A DNA stretch of 64,000 bases from JACMJL01 sp963791805 (GTDB lineage Bacteria; Bacillota; Clostridia; Clostridiales; Clostridiaceae), in assembly GCA_963791805.1 (NCBI GenBank), contig CAWBTU010000006.1:248001-312000 (forward strand), in the 5' to 3' direction. The notes beneath the pieces were generated by a model that was not told the origin of the DNA, searched no databases, and worked only from the letters and a program-made list of their open reading frames with translations. Numbering within the stretch: position 1 is the stretch's first letter; each line of letters opens with the position of its first letter. Made by a program: the position numbers and the translations under genes. Positions 8,959 through 18,066 of this stretch are shown here, piece after piece.

Positions 8959-8971
8959 TTCGACAATATGG
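8959..8971. promoter_or_regulatory. Possible Spo0A box upstream of DUF3231 gene
   Basis: TTCGACAATATGG contains TTCGACA, the complement of the 0A box TGTCGAA. The same 13 bases recur at 21743-21755, upstream of the chemoreceptor gene. It is about 90 bp upstream of the DUF3231 start. The 7-mer alone is expected several times by chance in 64 kb, so only the 13-bp identity raises it above background. Confidence 0.35.
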
Positions 8972-9062
8972 AAAAGTACAGGGAACCAAGTCATATTAAT
9001 AAATTAATAAAAAAGGTTAATACTAATTATATTAAAACTATAATTAGTGGAGGTATAAGTTT

Positions 9063-10067
9063 ATGAATGATATTAAAAAAATACCATTAATTTCATCAGA
9101 AATAGCAGGTCTTTGGAGTTCATACATGAGTGATACTATTATAATATGTGTGCTTAACTATTATCTAAACCGAGTAGAGGATAGTGAAATTCGTGCTATT
9201 TTACAACAAACTTGTAATTTGTCAAAGCAACATGTTCAAGAATTAACTAATTTATTTAATACAGAAAAATTACCAATACCAGATGGATTTACAGATAAGG
9301 ATGTAAATATAGAAGCTCCACGTTTATTTACTGATTCTTTTTATTTGCAGTATTTAGGCTTCATGGCAAGGGTAGGAATGCACAATTACACTCTAGTATT
9401 AAATCAAATAGCACGTTCTGATATTAGAGATTTCTTTTCAAAGCGGATAAATGAGAACATAGATCTTTATAATAATTCTGCAGAGCTTAGGTTATCAAAG
9501 GGTATCTTTATTAGAGCTCCAAGAGTAGAAGTACCTTCAGAAGTTCAATATATTAAAAGTCAAAGTTTCATTTTTGATTGGTTTGGAGAAAAAAGACCTT
9601 TACTTACAAATGAAATAACTGAAATCTTTGGGATTATTTTTGCAAATATTGTTGGAAGAGCAATATCAACAGGATTTGGTCAAGTTTCTAAAGAAAAAAA
9701 GAATTCAGAGTATTTCTTTGAAGGAAAAAATATTTCAACGAAGCAACTAGGGGAATTAACAACACTGTTAACAAAAGAATTTATTCCCATTCCCTCAAGT
9801 TCCGATTCATATGTAACTGATTCTACGGTAACACCTTTTTCAGAAAAATTAATGATAAACCATATTTTAGTACTGGCTTCATCAGGGATTAGTAGCTTAG
9901 GTATGGCTTTATCGGATACCATGAGGAGTGACTTACAGACTAAGTACATGAAATATATTGCTGAGGATATGAAGTATGCTAAAGATGGAACAGATATAAT
10001 GATTTCTAATGGATGGATGGAACAACCTCCACAAGCAATAAAGCATGAGAATTTAGTAGGAGTGTAA
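9063..10067 (+). CDS. DUF3231 family protein, upstream of the germination operon
   Basis: 334 residues, a clear paralogue of the protein at 7162-8169 with the same two-bundle layout and matching landmarks: SSEIAGLWSSYMS at the start, IPDGFTDKDVNIEAPRLF in the first linker, and MRSDLQTKYMKYI...YAKDGTDIMISNGWMEQPP at the end. A GTGGAGG ribosome site precedes the ATG. It is followed by the germinant receptor operon on the same strand with no terminator visible between, so cotranscription is plausible. Its role in spores is inferred from context. Confidence 0.9.
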   Translation: MNDIKKIPLISSEIAGLWSSYMSDTIIICVLNYYLNRVEDSEIRAILQQTCNLSKQHVQELTNLFNTEKLPIPDGFTDKDVNIEAPRLFTDSFYLQYLGFMARVGMHNYTLVLNQIARSDIRDFFSKRINENIDLYNNSAELRLSKGIFIRAPRVEVPSEVQYIKSQSFIFDWFGEKRPLLTNEITEIFGIIFANIVGRAISTGFGQVSKEKKNSEYFFEGKNISTKQLGELTTLLTKEFIPIPSSSDSYVTDSTVTPFSEKLMINHILVLASSGISSLGMALSDTMRSDLQTKYMKYIAEDMKYAKDGTDIMISNGWMEQPPQAIKHENLVGV

Positions 10068-10071
10068 TATT

Positions 10072-10254
10072 GTGATAAGTAATATAATAATTCTTTGTAA
10101 CATTACTTGTCCATCTATTAACAATTTAAATACCGATTCTATTTTAATTAATAGAGTTGGTATTTTATTTATGGTTTTTTTCTATCAAGTATTGTTTATA
10201 AAAATTATGAATCTTAAAGTGTCGAAGAATAATAATGAAAAAGTAAACAAATAA
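10072..10254 (+). CDS. Small hypothetical protein between DUF3231 and the receptor operon
   Basis: A 60-codon frame starting at GTG, with GGAG nine bases upstream and five bases after the DUF3231 stop. It contains one hydrophobic stretch (VGILFMVFFYQVLFIKI) and a lysine/asparagine-rich tail. No family is recognised. The AT-rich composition means it could be a chance frame; position and ribosome site are the only support. Confidence 0.35.
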   Translation: MISNIIILCNITCPSINNLNTDSILINRVGILFMVFFYQVLFIKIMNLKVSKNNNEKVNK

Positions 10255-10289
10255 TAGATAATAAGTATTTTGCGAAAGCTGGTGAAGGG

Positions 10290-11957
10290 ATGGCACAATT
10301 TCTAAAAAATATAGGAAATTTTCTTAAGTATAACGAGCCTAAGAATGAAGAAAATGGCTTTGAGCTTTTGGAAGAGGAAAATGAAGGTGGTAATAAAAAC
10401 ACACAAGTAGCGGATAATCAGCAACAAGATAGTATTAACAATAACTTTCCAAATAACCCAGAGAATGTGTCAAGCAAGCTTTGCGAAAATATAAGGATTA
10501 TTAATCAAAAATTTAGTATGCAGAAAAACAATGGGATTGTAATCCGAGAATTCAAAATTGGAAGAGAAATTAAAGCCTCCATGATTTACATGGAAGGTAT
10601 GATAGATAGAGACGAACTGAATAGTTCCATTTTTTCTCGTTTAATGTCAACAGAAATCTCTGATGGAATAAGCAAATCATATCCAATTGATTATTTAATA
10701 GATAACGTTCTTACTGTAAATAAAGTACATAAGACTAAAAAATTTACTGATATTATAATACGGATATTAAATGGTTCTAGTGCATTATTTATTAACAGAT
10801 GTGATGAATGCATAATTTTTGATACAAAGGGATATGAAAAAAGAGATATTGAGCAACCAGTAACTGAAACAGTAATAAATGGTTCTCAGGAAGGTTTTAC
10901 AGAAAACTTAAACACTAATCTGACCCTAATAAGGAGAATTATAAAAAGTGAGAAGCTGATTACTGAAGTATTTCCTGTTGGAAAAATCAATAATTCGAAT
11001 TGTGCCATAATTTACCTTGAAGGAATTGCAAATCAGAAGGTGATTGATGAGGTTAAAAAGAGAATAAATAGAATAGATTCTGATTTTGTTATGGGGAGTG
11101 GCATGATTGAACAGTTTATTGAGGATAATCCTTTTATGCTTTTTCCACAGGTTATATCAACTGAAAGACCGGACAGAGCAGCATCTTTTATTATGGAAGG
11201 ACAGGTTTTGATAATAGCAGAAGGAACCCCCTTTGCTATAGCTGCTCCTGTTACATTTTTTGGATTGTTTCACACTTCAGAAGACTCCTTTTCTCGTTGG
11301 CCTTTTGCTACTTTTCTCAGGATTATTAGAATGGTTGGACTTTTTTGTGCTACCTTACTTCCAGGTCTATATACTGCTGTGGTTTTATTCCATCCTGAAG
11401 CTCTTCCTACGGAACTGTTGTATGCTATCTCAACGGCAAAAGAAGCTGTGCCCTTCCCAACAATAGTAGAAGTATTGATAATGGAATTAGCTTTCGAATT
11501 GATTCGTGAAGGTGCAATACGCGTTCCAGGCGTAATAGGTCAAACTTTGGGTATTGTTGGCGCATTAATTTTAGGGCAAGCCGCTGTAACTGCTGGGCTA
11601 GTTAGTCCTATTGTAGTAATCATAGTGTCTATAACAGCTTTAGGCAGTTTTGCGATACCCAACTATTCAATGGCACTAGCCATTCGAATTGAAAGATTTA
11701 TTATTATTTTTGCTGGTGCATTTTTAGGATTATATGGAATAACAGTTATGATCTTTATTTTTGCTATAATTGGATGCAGCATGAAATCTTTTGGAGTACC
11801 TTTCTTTTCACCTATGGCTCCAAAAACTAAATTAAATTCTGAGGTTATTTTTAAGTATCCCATTTGGATGCAAAGAAATCGACAAGACCAATTAAATACT
11901 CCAAACAAAATAAGACAGGGTAAGAATGTAGAGAATTGGAGCAAAGAGAAAAACTAG
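10290..11957 (+). CDS. Spore germination receptor subunit A (GerA/GerKA family)
   Basis: A subunit of a GerA-type germinant receptor in the inner spore membrane. About 260 residues of cytoplasmic N-terminal domain come first, then the membrane part with the family hallmarks YPIDYLIDNV, FPQVISTERPDRAASFIMEG, and RWPFATFLRIIRMVG before the helices around TALGSFAIPNYSMALAIRIERF. 555 aa is slightly longer than GerKA because of an acidic, Asn/Gln-rich N-terminal tail (about residues 18-60). GGTGAAGGG precedes the ATG. First of an A-B-C-D operon; the germinant is not deducible from sequence. Confidence 0.93.
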   Translation: MAQFLKNIGNFLKYNEPKNEENGFELLEEENEGGNKNTQVADNQQQDSINNNFPNNPENVSSKLCENIRIINQKFSMQKNNGIVIREFKIGREIKASMIYMEGMIDRDELNSSIFSRLMSTEISDGISKSYPIDYLIDNVLTVNKVHKTKKFTDIIIRILNGSSALFINRCDECIIFDTKGYEKRDIEQPVTETVINGSQEGFTENLNTNLTLIRRIIKSEKLITEVFPVGKINNSNCAIIYLEGIANQKVIDEVKKRINRIDSDFVMGSGMIEQFIEDNPFMLFPQVISTERPDRAASFIMEGQVLIIAEGTPFAIAAPVTFFGLFHTSEDSFSRWPFATFLRIIRMVGLFCATLLPGLYTAVVLFHPEALPTELLYAISTAKEAVPFPTIVEVLIMELAFELIREGAIRVPGVIGQTLGIVGALILGQAAVTAGLVSPIVVIIVSITALGSFAIPNYSMALAIRIERFIIIFAGAFLGLYGITVMIFIFAIIGCSMKSFGVPFFSPMAPKTKLNSEVIFKYPIWMQRNRQDQLNTPNKIRQGKNVENWSKEKN

Positions 11958-11975
11958 AAAACAGGGGGAAAATAA

Positions 11976-13076
11976 ATGATAAAAGAAGGTAAATTTGGTG
12001 TTCAAGAAACTACTTGTCTATTAACATTAATCATGTGTGATAAATTATTTTTCTCAAGCCCTGCCTTTTTAACTAGACTTGTAGGAACAGCAGTATGGTA
12101 TACTACATTGATATCCAATATCACTGCTATTTTTGCATTTATCTTTATCTATTTATTACTCAAACGATTTCCAGGCAAAAACATTGTTGAAATTTTTGAC
12201 CTTTCAATGGGACGATTCTTTGGCTTTTTATTTTCTTTTGCATTTATGATGTTTTTTTTATATAATGCAAGTTTAATTTTGAGAGAATTTACGGATAGTC
12301 TAAAGGTTTATATGTATATAGATACACCTTCAAGTATAATAGAAATCTTTTTTATAATAGCAGTAGTCATTGCAGCATACTTGGGTTTGGAGAGCATAAT
12401 TAGAATTTCTAGGTTGTTTGGTTATGGTTTTCTTTTCGGATTAATTCTAGTTCTTATTCTTTCATTGCAAAATGTAAATTATAGATATCTTTTTCCCTTT
12501 TGGGGCAATGGACTTCATCAAACCATTATTCATGGAGTAAGAAGAAGTTCAGCCTATAGTGAAATAGTTGCAATTACTGTTTTCGCAGGGTCTTTACATA
12601 ATATAAGGGATATTAAAAAGGCTGGTTTCACATCACTTATTTTATCTGGAGTTATTTTTACAACGGTATTACTATTTTTCATAATGATATTTCCATATTC
12701 CATCCTACAAGAACTTACATCACCTATGTATGCTATGATAAGGGCAATAAAGCATGGAAACTTCCTGCAAAGGATAGACCCTTTTTTCTTATTTGTTTGG
12801 AATGCCATTACCCTTATAACAATTTCAATACTTTTCTATTGTGCTGTAAGTATATACTGCAAAATATTTAGGCTACAAGATTCAAATCCTATTATTATTC
12901 CCATGGCAGTTCTACTCTTAGTGCTAACAATGGCGCCTAAAGATTATGCAAGTGTAGTTTCTGGCTCAGTACAGAGTCTCAGGGAAAATGGATGGATGAT
13001 AGCTTATGGTTTACCTTTTATTGCATTAATCACAGCAATAATACGTAGAAAGGAAGGTGGAAAACCACATGTATAG
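11976..13076 (+). CDS. Spore germination receptor subunit B (GerAB family permease)
   Basis: Ten-helix APC-superfamily membrane protein, the B subunit thought to bind the germinant in GerA-type receptors. It starts with FGVQETTCLLTLIMCDKLFF and has the family strand SAYSEIVAITVFAGSL in the middle. 366 aa is typical. AGGGGG lies before the ATG, 18 bp after the A subunit stop. The 3' end overlaps the C subunit start, indicating translational coupling. Confidence 0.93.
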   Translation: MIKEGKFGVQETTCLLTLIMCDKLFFSSPAFLTRLVGTAVWYTTLISNITAIFAFIFIYLLLKRFPGKNIVEIFDLSMGRFFGFLFSFAFMMFFLYNASLILREFTDSLKVYMYIDTPSSIIEIFFIIAVVIAAYLGLESIIRISRLFGYGFLFGLILVLILSLQNVNYRYLFPFWGNGLHQTIIHGVRRSSAYSEIVAITVFAGSLHNIRDIKKAGFTSLILSGVIFTTVLLFFIMIFPYSILQELTSPMYAMIRAIKHGNFLQRIDPFFLFVWNAITLITISILFYCAVSIYCKIFRLQDSNPIIIPMAVLLLVLTMAPKDYASVVSGSVQSLRENGWMIAYGLPFIALITAIIRRKEGGKPHV

Positions 13077-14352
13077 AGTAGCATTAATTGTTTTGTTATG
13101 TTTTTGTAATATGATTTTTTTATGTTCTTGTAACGGTTCACATGAAATTGATGATATGGCTTATCCAAGTACAATTGGCATAGATAAAGGTTCAGAAGAT
13201 AAGTTACGTTTTACCTATCAAATTCCAAATATTAAGAGCAATAATGGAAATGTAAATAGCCAAACTGGGCAGGTACTTTATCAGGCACAAGGAAATAATC
13301 AAAATTTCATTGCATCAATAGATTGTGCAAATTTTTATTCAGGTGTAAATATGATTAATTCAGCAATATCTAGAACACTAAATTTTGTACATACAAAGTA
13401 CATATTCATTTCAGAAGACTTAGCAAAAGAGGGCGTTGGAACTTTTATTAATGGTATGATTAGAAGCTCACAAATCAGAAGAATAACTCATATAATTATA
13501 GTTAAGGGTTCAGCACAAAATTTTATCAAAGACTTTAACCCTTTGTTTGGAACCTCCTTATCAAAATCCCAGGAGCTTATGATGAGTGAGGAAGATGTAA
13601 ATTCATATTTTGACGATGTTAGTTATAATGAATTTGAAATTGGACTAAAGAGTAATTACTCACAAGCTACTGCCGCATTAGGAGCAATTAATAGTTTTTC
13701 AAATACTAAAATCAAGGGTTCTTCCACAAAAGAGTTTATATCAGCAGGTAGTTACACTGCTGGAGAGCTTCCAAGGTCAGGAGGTAACAAGTTTGAGTTT
13801 TTTGGAAATGGAATTTTTGACGGGGACAAAATGATTGGTAGGCTTAATGGTGATGAAGCAAGGGCTATGATGATGCTTAAAGGACATTTTAAAACAGGAT
13901 CAATAGTAATCGCTGATCCACGGAATGATAAACTCAGGATAACAGTAAATGTAAGAGAACAGAAAAATCCTCAAGTAAAGGTATCCTTTAAAAACAAAGA
14001 GCCCATAATTAATGTAAAAATATTTTTAGAAGGAGATTTGCGAAATTTGCAAAGTTCTACTGAGTATGAATCACCCAAACTAAAACCAGTTTTGGAAGCA
14101 GCTTTTAAAAAGTTTATTAAGGGAAATATAGATAGTACCATTAATAAATGTAAAAGTCTTAATTGTGAAGTATTTAATTTTGGAGAAACTGCAGCCATAC
14201 ATTTTTCAACAATAAAGGACTGGGAAAATTATAAGTGGCTATCTCATTTTAAAAATGCAGAAGTAACAACAAGTGTTGATTTCGTCATAAGACGAACAGG
14301 AACAATGACAAAAACCTCAGATATTGAATCTTCGGAGGGAAAGAAGAAATGA
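13069..14352 (+). CDS. Ger(x)C family germination lipoprotein, receptor subunit C
   Basis: C subunit of the germinant receptor, a lipoprotein on the outer face of the inner spore membrane. It has a signal peptide ending in a lipobox FLCSC, with the second Cys as the lipidated residue, then Ger(x)C blocks such as YPSTIGIDKG, HTKYIFISEDLAKEG and GNGIFDGDKMIGRL. ATG at 13069 is preferred to GTG at 13057, because AGGAAGG directly abuts the GTG but is spaced 11 nt from the ATG. It overlaps the B gene by 8 bp and the next small gene by 4 bp. Confidence 0.93.
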   Translation: MYRVALIVLLCFCNMIFLCSCNGSHEIDDMAYPSTIGIDKGSEDKLRFTYQIPNIKSNNGNVNSQTGQVLYQAQGNNQNFIASIDCANFYSGVNMINSAISRTLNFVHTKYIFISEDLAKEGVGTFINGMIRSSQIRRITHIIIVKGSAQNFIKDFNPLFGTSLSKSQELMMSEEDVNSYFDDVSYNEFEIGLKSNYSQATAALGAINSFSNTKIKGSSTKEFISAGSYTAGELPRSGGNKFEFFGNGIFDGDKMIGRLNGDEARAMMMLKGHFKTGSIVIADPRNDKLRITVNVREQKNPQVKVSFKNKEPIINVKIFLEGDLRNLQSSTEYESPKLKPVLEAAFKKFIKGNIDSTINKCKSLNCEVFNFGETAAIHFSTIKDWENYKWLSHFKNAEVTTSVDFVIRRTGTMTKTSDIESSEGKKK

Positions 14353-14510
14353 AATATTTGGAAATATTATTTTTGATTAGTATCTCCATAAATACTTTTA
14401 GTTATGCAGGATACAATTGGAATAACAAAAACAAATGGGGGGCCATAGGGTTAACTTTACTTGGAATATTAGTAATTGTATATCCATCATTTTTGATTTT
14501 AACTAGGTAG
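14349..14510 (+). CDS. Two-TM small protein, likely germinant receptor D subunit
   Basis: A 53-residue reading frame whose ATG overlaps the C subunit stop as ATGA. It encodes two transmembrane helices (EILFLISISINTFSYAGY and WGAIGLTLLGILVIVYPSFL) joined by a short polar loop NWNNKNK. Small two-TM D subunits encoded in or next to GerA-type operons are known in Bacillus and modulate germination. Size, topology, position and coupling all fit; sequence is too short for family proof. Confidence 0.7.
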   Translation: MKYLEILFLISISINTFSYAGYNWNNKNKWGAIGLTLLGILVIVYPSFLILTR

Positions 14511-14574
14511 AAAATAGCAGTAGTTTCATATGTTCAACCAGAAATAATTTTATTATGAGGATTATAATAAATCA

Positions 14575-14670
14575 TTAATCATCAGACTTTGTATATATAA
14601 TCAAACAATATAATCCAATCAAAATAAATATAACTATAGAAATTAATATTATCATTAGAATAAATCTCAT
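14575..14670 (-). CDS. 31-residue hydrophobic peptide on the opposite strand
   Basis: Frame MRFILMIILISIVIFILIGL followed by a short YCLIIYTKSDD tail: a single transmembrane helix with a charged end. An unusually good ribosome site GAGGTG lies five bases before the ATG. It converges on the germination operon. No family is recognisable; such single-helix peptides occur as small regulators or toxins, but this is only a possibility. Confidence 0.5.
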   Translation of the reverse strand: MRFILMIILISIVIFILIGLYCLIIYTKSDD

Positions 14671-14760
14671 ACAATCACCTCACCTATAGTATGCTTAAAT
14701 TAGACGTAAACTATAACAATTGTAATTAAGATAATGTTTTTAAAACTGATGAATTTCAAA

Positions 14761-14803
14761 ACAAGGATTAACTTAACATATAAAAGATTAGCCTTGTTTT
14801 TTT
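14761..14803 (+). terminator. Rho-independent terminator downstream of the germination operon
   Basis: ACAAGG / CCTTGT stem with partly paired flanking TTAA/ATTAG, followed by seven T residues. It reads on the plus strand, so probably ends the ger transcript. Confidence 0.7.
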
Positions 14804-14923
14804 ATTTAGCAAAATAAATCATTAACCTTAAATTATGTATGTGATATTTTGATTATAGGTGTATTTTTCAGTTGAAATTTACTTAATTAGTAAGTTTTAA
14901 TGCTATAATTTAGATATACGTTA

Positions 14924-14954
14924 TTGACTCTCTCAGTATGAGAGGGTTTAAAAT
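14924..14954 (+). promoter_or_regulatory. MerR-type promoter with 19-bp spacer and inverted repeat
   Basis: TTGACT (14924-14929) and TAAAAT (14949-14954) are separated by 19 bp. The spacer is an inverted repeat CTCTC-AGTAT-GAGAG. Long spacers with a central palindrome are the hallmark of promoters twisted open by MerR proteins. It lies 41 bp upstream of the MerR/GyrI gene, so autoregulation is expected. Confidence 0.8.
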
Positions 14955-14995
14955 GAAATTACGGTCCGGATTGTGTTTGCCGTAAAGGAGGTAAA

Positions 14996-15811
14996 ATGTT
15001 TAAAATAGGAGATTTTTCTAAACTTACAAGGGTATCGGTTAGAATGCTTAGGCATTATGATGAGATAGACCTTTTAAAACCCAATTCTATTGATAATTTC
15101 ACAGCATACAGATTCTATTCAGCTGATCAAATTCCAAGAGTGAATCGCATTCAGGTTTTGAGGCAAATGGGCTTCTCACTTTCAGAAATTGTTGGGCTTA
15201 TGGAAAAGGATTTAGATTCAAAGCAATTGATTAGCCTTTTGATGAATAGAAAACGTGAAATTTCTGAAATTATCAATAATGAGAATGAAAAACTTTTGAG
15301 GGTTGAATCCCTAATTAGATTTATTGATAAGGAGGATTCTATTATGAAATATGATATTTGTATAAAAAGCATCCCAGCGTATAAAGTAATTTCTCTACGA
15401 GATATCATTCCAGCATACAATGAGGAAGGTAAGCTTTGGCAAGAGCTTCATGCATTTACTAGTAAGAACAATATTAAGGGTATAGCACCATTCTATGCCA
15501 TATACAATGACGAAGGTTATAAAGAGAGTGATGTGGATGTGGAAGTAACTATGTGTATAAATGAGAGTGTTGTTGAAACTGAACGGATAAAGGTGAAGGA
15601 ACTTGAAGAAGTACCAGAAATGGCAGTAATACTTCATCAAGGACCTTTTGAGGAGATGAGCTCTGCATATCATGCACTTGGTGTGTGGATGGCCTCTAAC
15701 AACTATGAAATGCATGGACAAACAAGAGCAATTTACCATAAGGGACCCTGGTGTGAAACAGATTCAGCAAACTATTTGACAGAGATACAAGCTCCTGTCA
15801 TTAAAAAGTAA
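14996..15811 (+). CDS. MerR family regulator with GyrI-like effector-binding domain
   Basis: Multidrug-type activator resembling BmrR/BltR in layout. The N-terminal MerR helix-turn-helix begins FKIGDFSKLTRVSVRMLRHY, then a dimerisation coiled coil to about residue 110, then a GyrI-like ligand domain from YDICIKSIPAYKVISLRD to the end. At 271 aa the length is typical. GGAGG precedes the ATG. The drug ABC exporter genes follow 350 bp downstream on the same strand and are the likely target. Confidence 0.93.
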   Translation: MFKIGDFSKLTRVSVRMLRHYDEIDLLKPNSIDNFTAYRFYSADQIPRVNRIQVLRQMGFSLSEIVGLMEKDLDSKQLISLLMNRKREISEIINNENEKLLRVESLIRFIDKEDSIMKYDICIKSIPAYKVISLRDIIPAYNEEGKLWQELHAFTSKNNIKGIAPFYAIYNDEGYKESDVDVEVTMCINESVVETERIKVKELEEVPEMAVILHQGPFEEMSSAYHALGVWMASNNYEMHGQTRAIYHKGPWCETDSANYLTEIQAPVIKK

Positions 15812-15827
15812 TAAGTATAAACTATAA

Positions 15828-15862
15828 GTTGGATATATTGATTATTTAATAATATATCCAAC
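15828..15862 (+). terminator. Stem-loop after the MerR gene
   Basis: Perfect 12-bp stem GTTGGATATATT / AATATATCCAAC. Only CTTT follows, so termination may be partial. Confidence 0.5.
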
Positions 15863-16164
15863 CTTTAGTTTGTCTGAACTAATTTAGAGATAAAAGTTTT
15901 AACTATTTACAATGTAACAATGTTATGTTACCATAAGAAAAGATAAATTTAGTTTATTTATAATGAAAATGTACTGAAAAAATTAAACCACTGAAAGAAA
16001 GAATATTTTCTCTAGATGAACAGTACTTGTAATTCACTTAGGTATGTTAGTCTTTGTTTTAACAGTATTAATATTACATTTATCTAATCTAAATGCAGAA
16101 AAAGTGATGAAACATTGTTATGCATCTGCTAATTAAATTAAGCATATATGAAAGGAGAAATAAT
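15863..16164 (+). other. Upstream region of the ABC exporter
   Basis: About 300 bp without a credible gene. A TATAAT-like hexamer is present near 15958, but no well-placed -35 element or MerR-type palindrome could be read, so the link to the upstream MerR regulator is not shown by this stretch. Confidence 0.4.
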
Positions 16165-17145
16165 ATGAAAGATGATCTAATCATTGAAACCAAAAATCTT
16201 AGAAAGAACTATATTTCTAAATCAAAAGGTCAAAAAAAACTGGTTGAAGCTGTGAAGGGCATTGATTTATCTGTGAGAAGAGGAGAAATTTATGGATTAC
16301 TTGGACCAAATGGTGCAGGAAAGTCCACTACTCAAAAAATGCTTTCTACTTTACTAGTTCCCACCAGTGGAGAAGCTATAATTAATGGTTTTGATTTATT
16401 AACACAAAAACAGCAAATTAGGCAAGGTATAGGATTTGTAAGTCAAGCAGGTGGAACAGATTCACTATCAACTGGAATAGAAAACCTAGTCTTACAAGCT
16501 CAGCTTTATGGAATTGATGTTATTACAGCAAAAAAACGTGCGGAGGAATTCGTGGAGCGTTTTCAAATGAGTACCTTTGCAGGAAGAAGAGCAGATAGCT
16601 ATTCTGGTGGCCAACGCCGTAGATTAGATTTAGCTTTAGGAATGATTCATCATCCTGAAATTTTACTTTTAGATGAGCCAACAGTTGGTCTTGACCCACA
16701 AAGCAGAGCATATTTGTGGGGAGAAATTAAAAACCTAAGAAATGAAGGCATTACGGTTATTCTCACTACACACTATCTAGATGAAGCTGACAAACTCTGC
16801 GATACAGTAGCAATTATTGACAATGGAGAAATTGTTGCTAGTGGCACTCCAATGCAATTAAAAAACGATATAGGATCAGATACTATTCTATTTGGCTTTG
16901 CTACTGGGGAAATCGCTGAAAAAACTAAAGAACTGTTTATTAAGGAAATCCATGGAGAGAAGGTACAAGTCACCGAGAGCCTTGTACAACTTTTTATTAA
17001 AGATGGAGAAAGAAAATTGCCAAGTATATTGCGTTTACTTGATGAAAATAATTTTGAAGTTGAGAGTATTTCCATTTCAAAACCAAGTCTAGATGATGTT
17101 TTTCTAAAACATACTGGCAGGTCATTAAGGGAGGATAATTTATAA
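16165..17145 (+). CDS. ABC exporter ATP-binding protein (DrrA-like)
   Basis: Energises export of a hydrophobic drug or antibiotic. Visible are Walker A GPNGAGKST, the Q-loop region GFVSQAGG, ABC signature SGGQRRR, Walker B LLLDEPTVGLD, and the switch His in TTHYLDEA. A DrrA-type C-terminal extension follows (about residues 235-326). ATG at 16165 has a well-spaced AAAGGAG site; an upstream in-frame ATG at 16120 lacks one. The permease starts one base after the stop, so the pair is translationally coupled. Confidence 0.93.
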   Translation: MKDDLIIETKNLRKNYISKSKGQKKLVEAVKGIDLSVRRGEIYGLLGPNGAGKSTTQKMLSTLLVPTSGEAIINGFDLLTQKQQIRQGIGFVSQAGGTDSLSTGIENLVLQAQLYGIDVITAKKRAEEFVERFQMSTFAGRRADSYSGGQRRRLDLALGMIHHPEILLLDEPTVGLDPQSRAYLWGEIKNLRNEGITVILTTHYLDEADKLCDTVAIIDNGEIVASGTPMQLKNDIGSDTILFGFATGEIAEKTKELFIKEIHGEKVQVTESLVQLFIKDGERKLPSILRLLDENNFEVESISISKPSLDDVFLKHTGRSLREDNL

Positions 17146-17146
17146 T

Positions 17147-17908
17147 ATGAAGATGTTATATGAAACAAAATTAATGTTTATAAGAAGTATACAACATACA
17201 CTCCGTAACCCAATTTGGGTATTTCTTAATCTGTTTCAACCATTATTATATCTAGTTCTTTTTATGCCACTTTTAAATGGTTTGGGTGGTGTACCTGGTC
17301 TTCCTTCTGGAAAAGAAGTTCAGATATTTATCCCTGGACTATTAGTGATGCTAGCACTTTTTGGATCAGCTTTTGTTGGATTTGGCCTAGTTGATGAAAT
17401 ACGCACAGGAGTTATAGAACGATTTCTAGTGACACCTGCAAGTAGATTATCTATTTTATTAGGCAGAATCTTAAAGGATGTAGTTGTACTACTGGTTCAA
17501 TGTATACTAATTACTGTATGTGCTCTTCCTTTTGGATTGAGTGTAAATTTCAGTGGGTTTTTAATTTCATTGCTTTTATTTGCAATAATTGCTATTGCAA
17601 TGGCTTCTATGTCATATGCATTTGCCATTATATTTAAATCAGAGGATACCCTTGCTTCAACATTAAATACTATTGCATTACCAATTTCTTTATTATCAGG
17701 TATTATGTTACCACTTGCATTGGCACCTAAATGGCTTAGAAACCTTTCTAAGATTAACCCATTTTCCTATGCAGTAGATGCTTCTAGAGCATTATTTGCA
17801 GGAAACCTAAGTGATGGAGATGTGGTAAAAGGGTTTGCAATTATTATTCTACTGGCAATCATAACGTTCTGGTGGGCTGTTAAGTCTTTAAAGGAAATGG
17901 CTGCTTGA
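17147..17908 (+). CDS. ABC-2 type exporter permease (DrrB-like)
   Basis: Membrane partner of the upstream ATPase, 253 aa, with six hydrophobic segments. The family pattern is visible: an N-terminal cytoplasmic helix ending in NPIWVFLNLFQPLLYLVLF, the GVIERFLVTPASRLSILLGR loop that contacts the ATPase, and the LSGIMLPLALAPKWL region. It probably works as a dimer with two ATPases to expel a lipophilic compound; the substrate is unknown. Confidence 0.92.
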   Translation: MKMLYETKLMFIRSIQHTLRNPIWVFLNLFQPLLYLVLFMPLLNGLGGVPGLPSGKEVQIFIPGLLVMLALFGSAFVGFGLVDEIRTGVIERFLVTPASRLSILLGRILKDVVVLLVQCILITVCALPFGLSVNFSGFLISLLLFAIIAIAMASMSYAFAIIFKSEDTLASTLNTIALPISLLSGIMLPLALAPKWLRNLSKINPFSYAVDASRALFAGNLSDGDVVKGFAIIILLAIITFWWAVKSLKEMAA

Positions 17909-18066
17909 TGATAAGGATTACTGGTCAAGACCATTAAAAAAATCAAGTGATTATATTTTTTCAATACAGTTGGTGAACAATAGTTTGATTTTGGAAATTG
18001 TAATAACAATACATACATGGTATAATATAAACTATTAAATAATAATTATGTTGGGAGATGTTTATT

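Noticed and set aside
8989..9000. CATATTA as a sigma-G -10 element before the DUF3231/ger genes
   Set aside because: No acceptable -35 match at 16-18 bp spacing could be found.
10219..10225. TGTCGAA upstream of the germination operon as a Spo0A box
   Set aside because: It lies inside a short frame, is an isolated 7-mer of a kind expected several times by chance, and ger operons are normally forespore-controlled.
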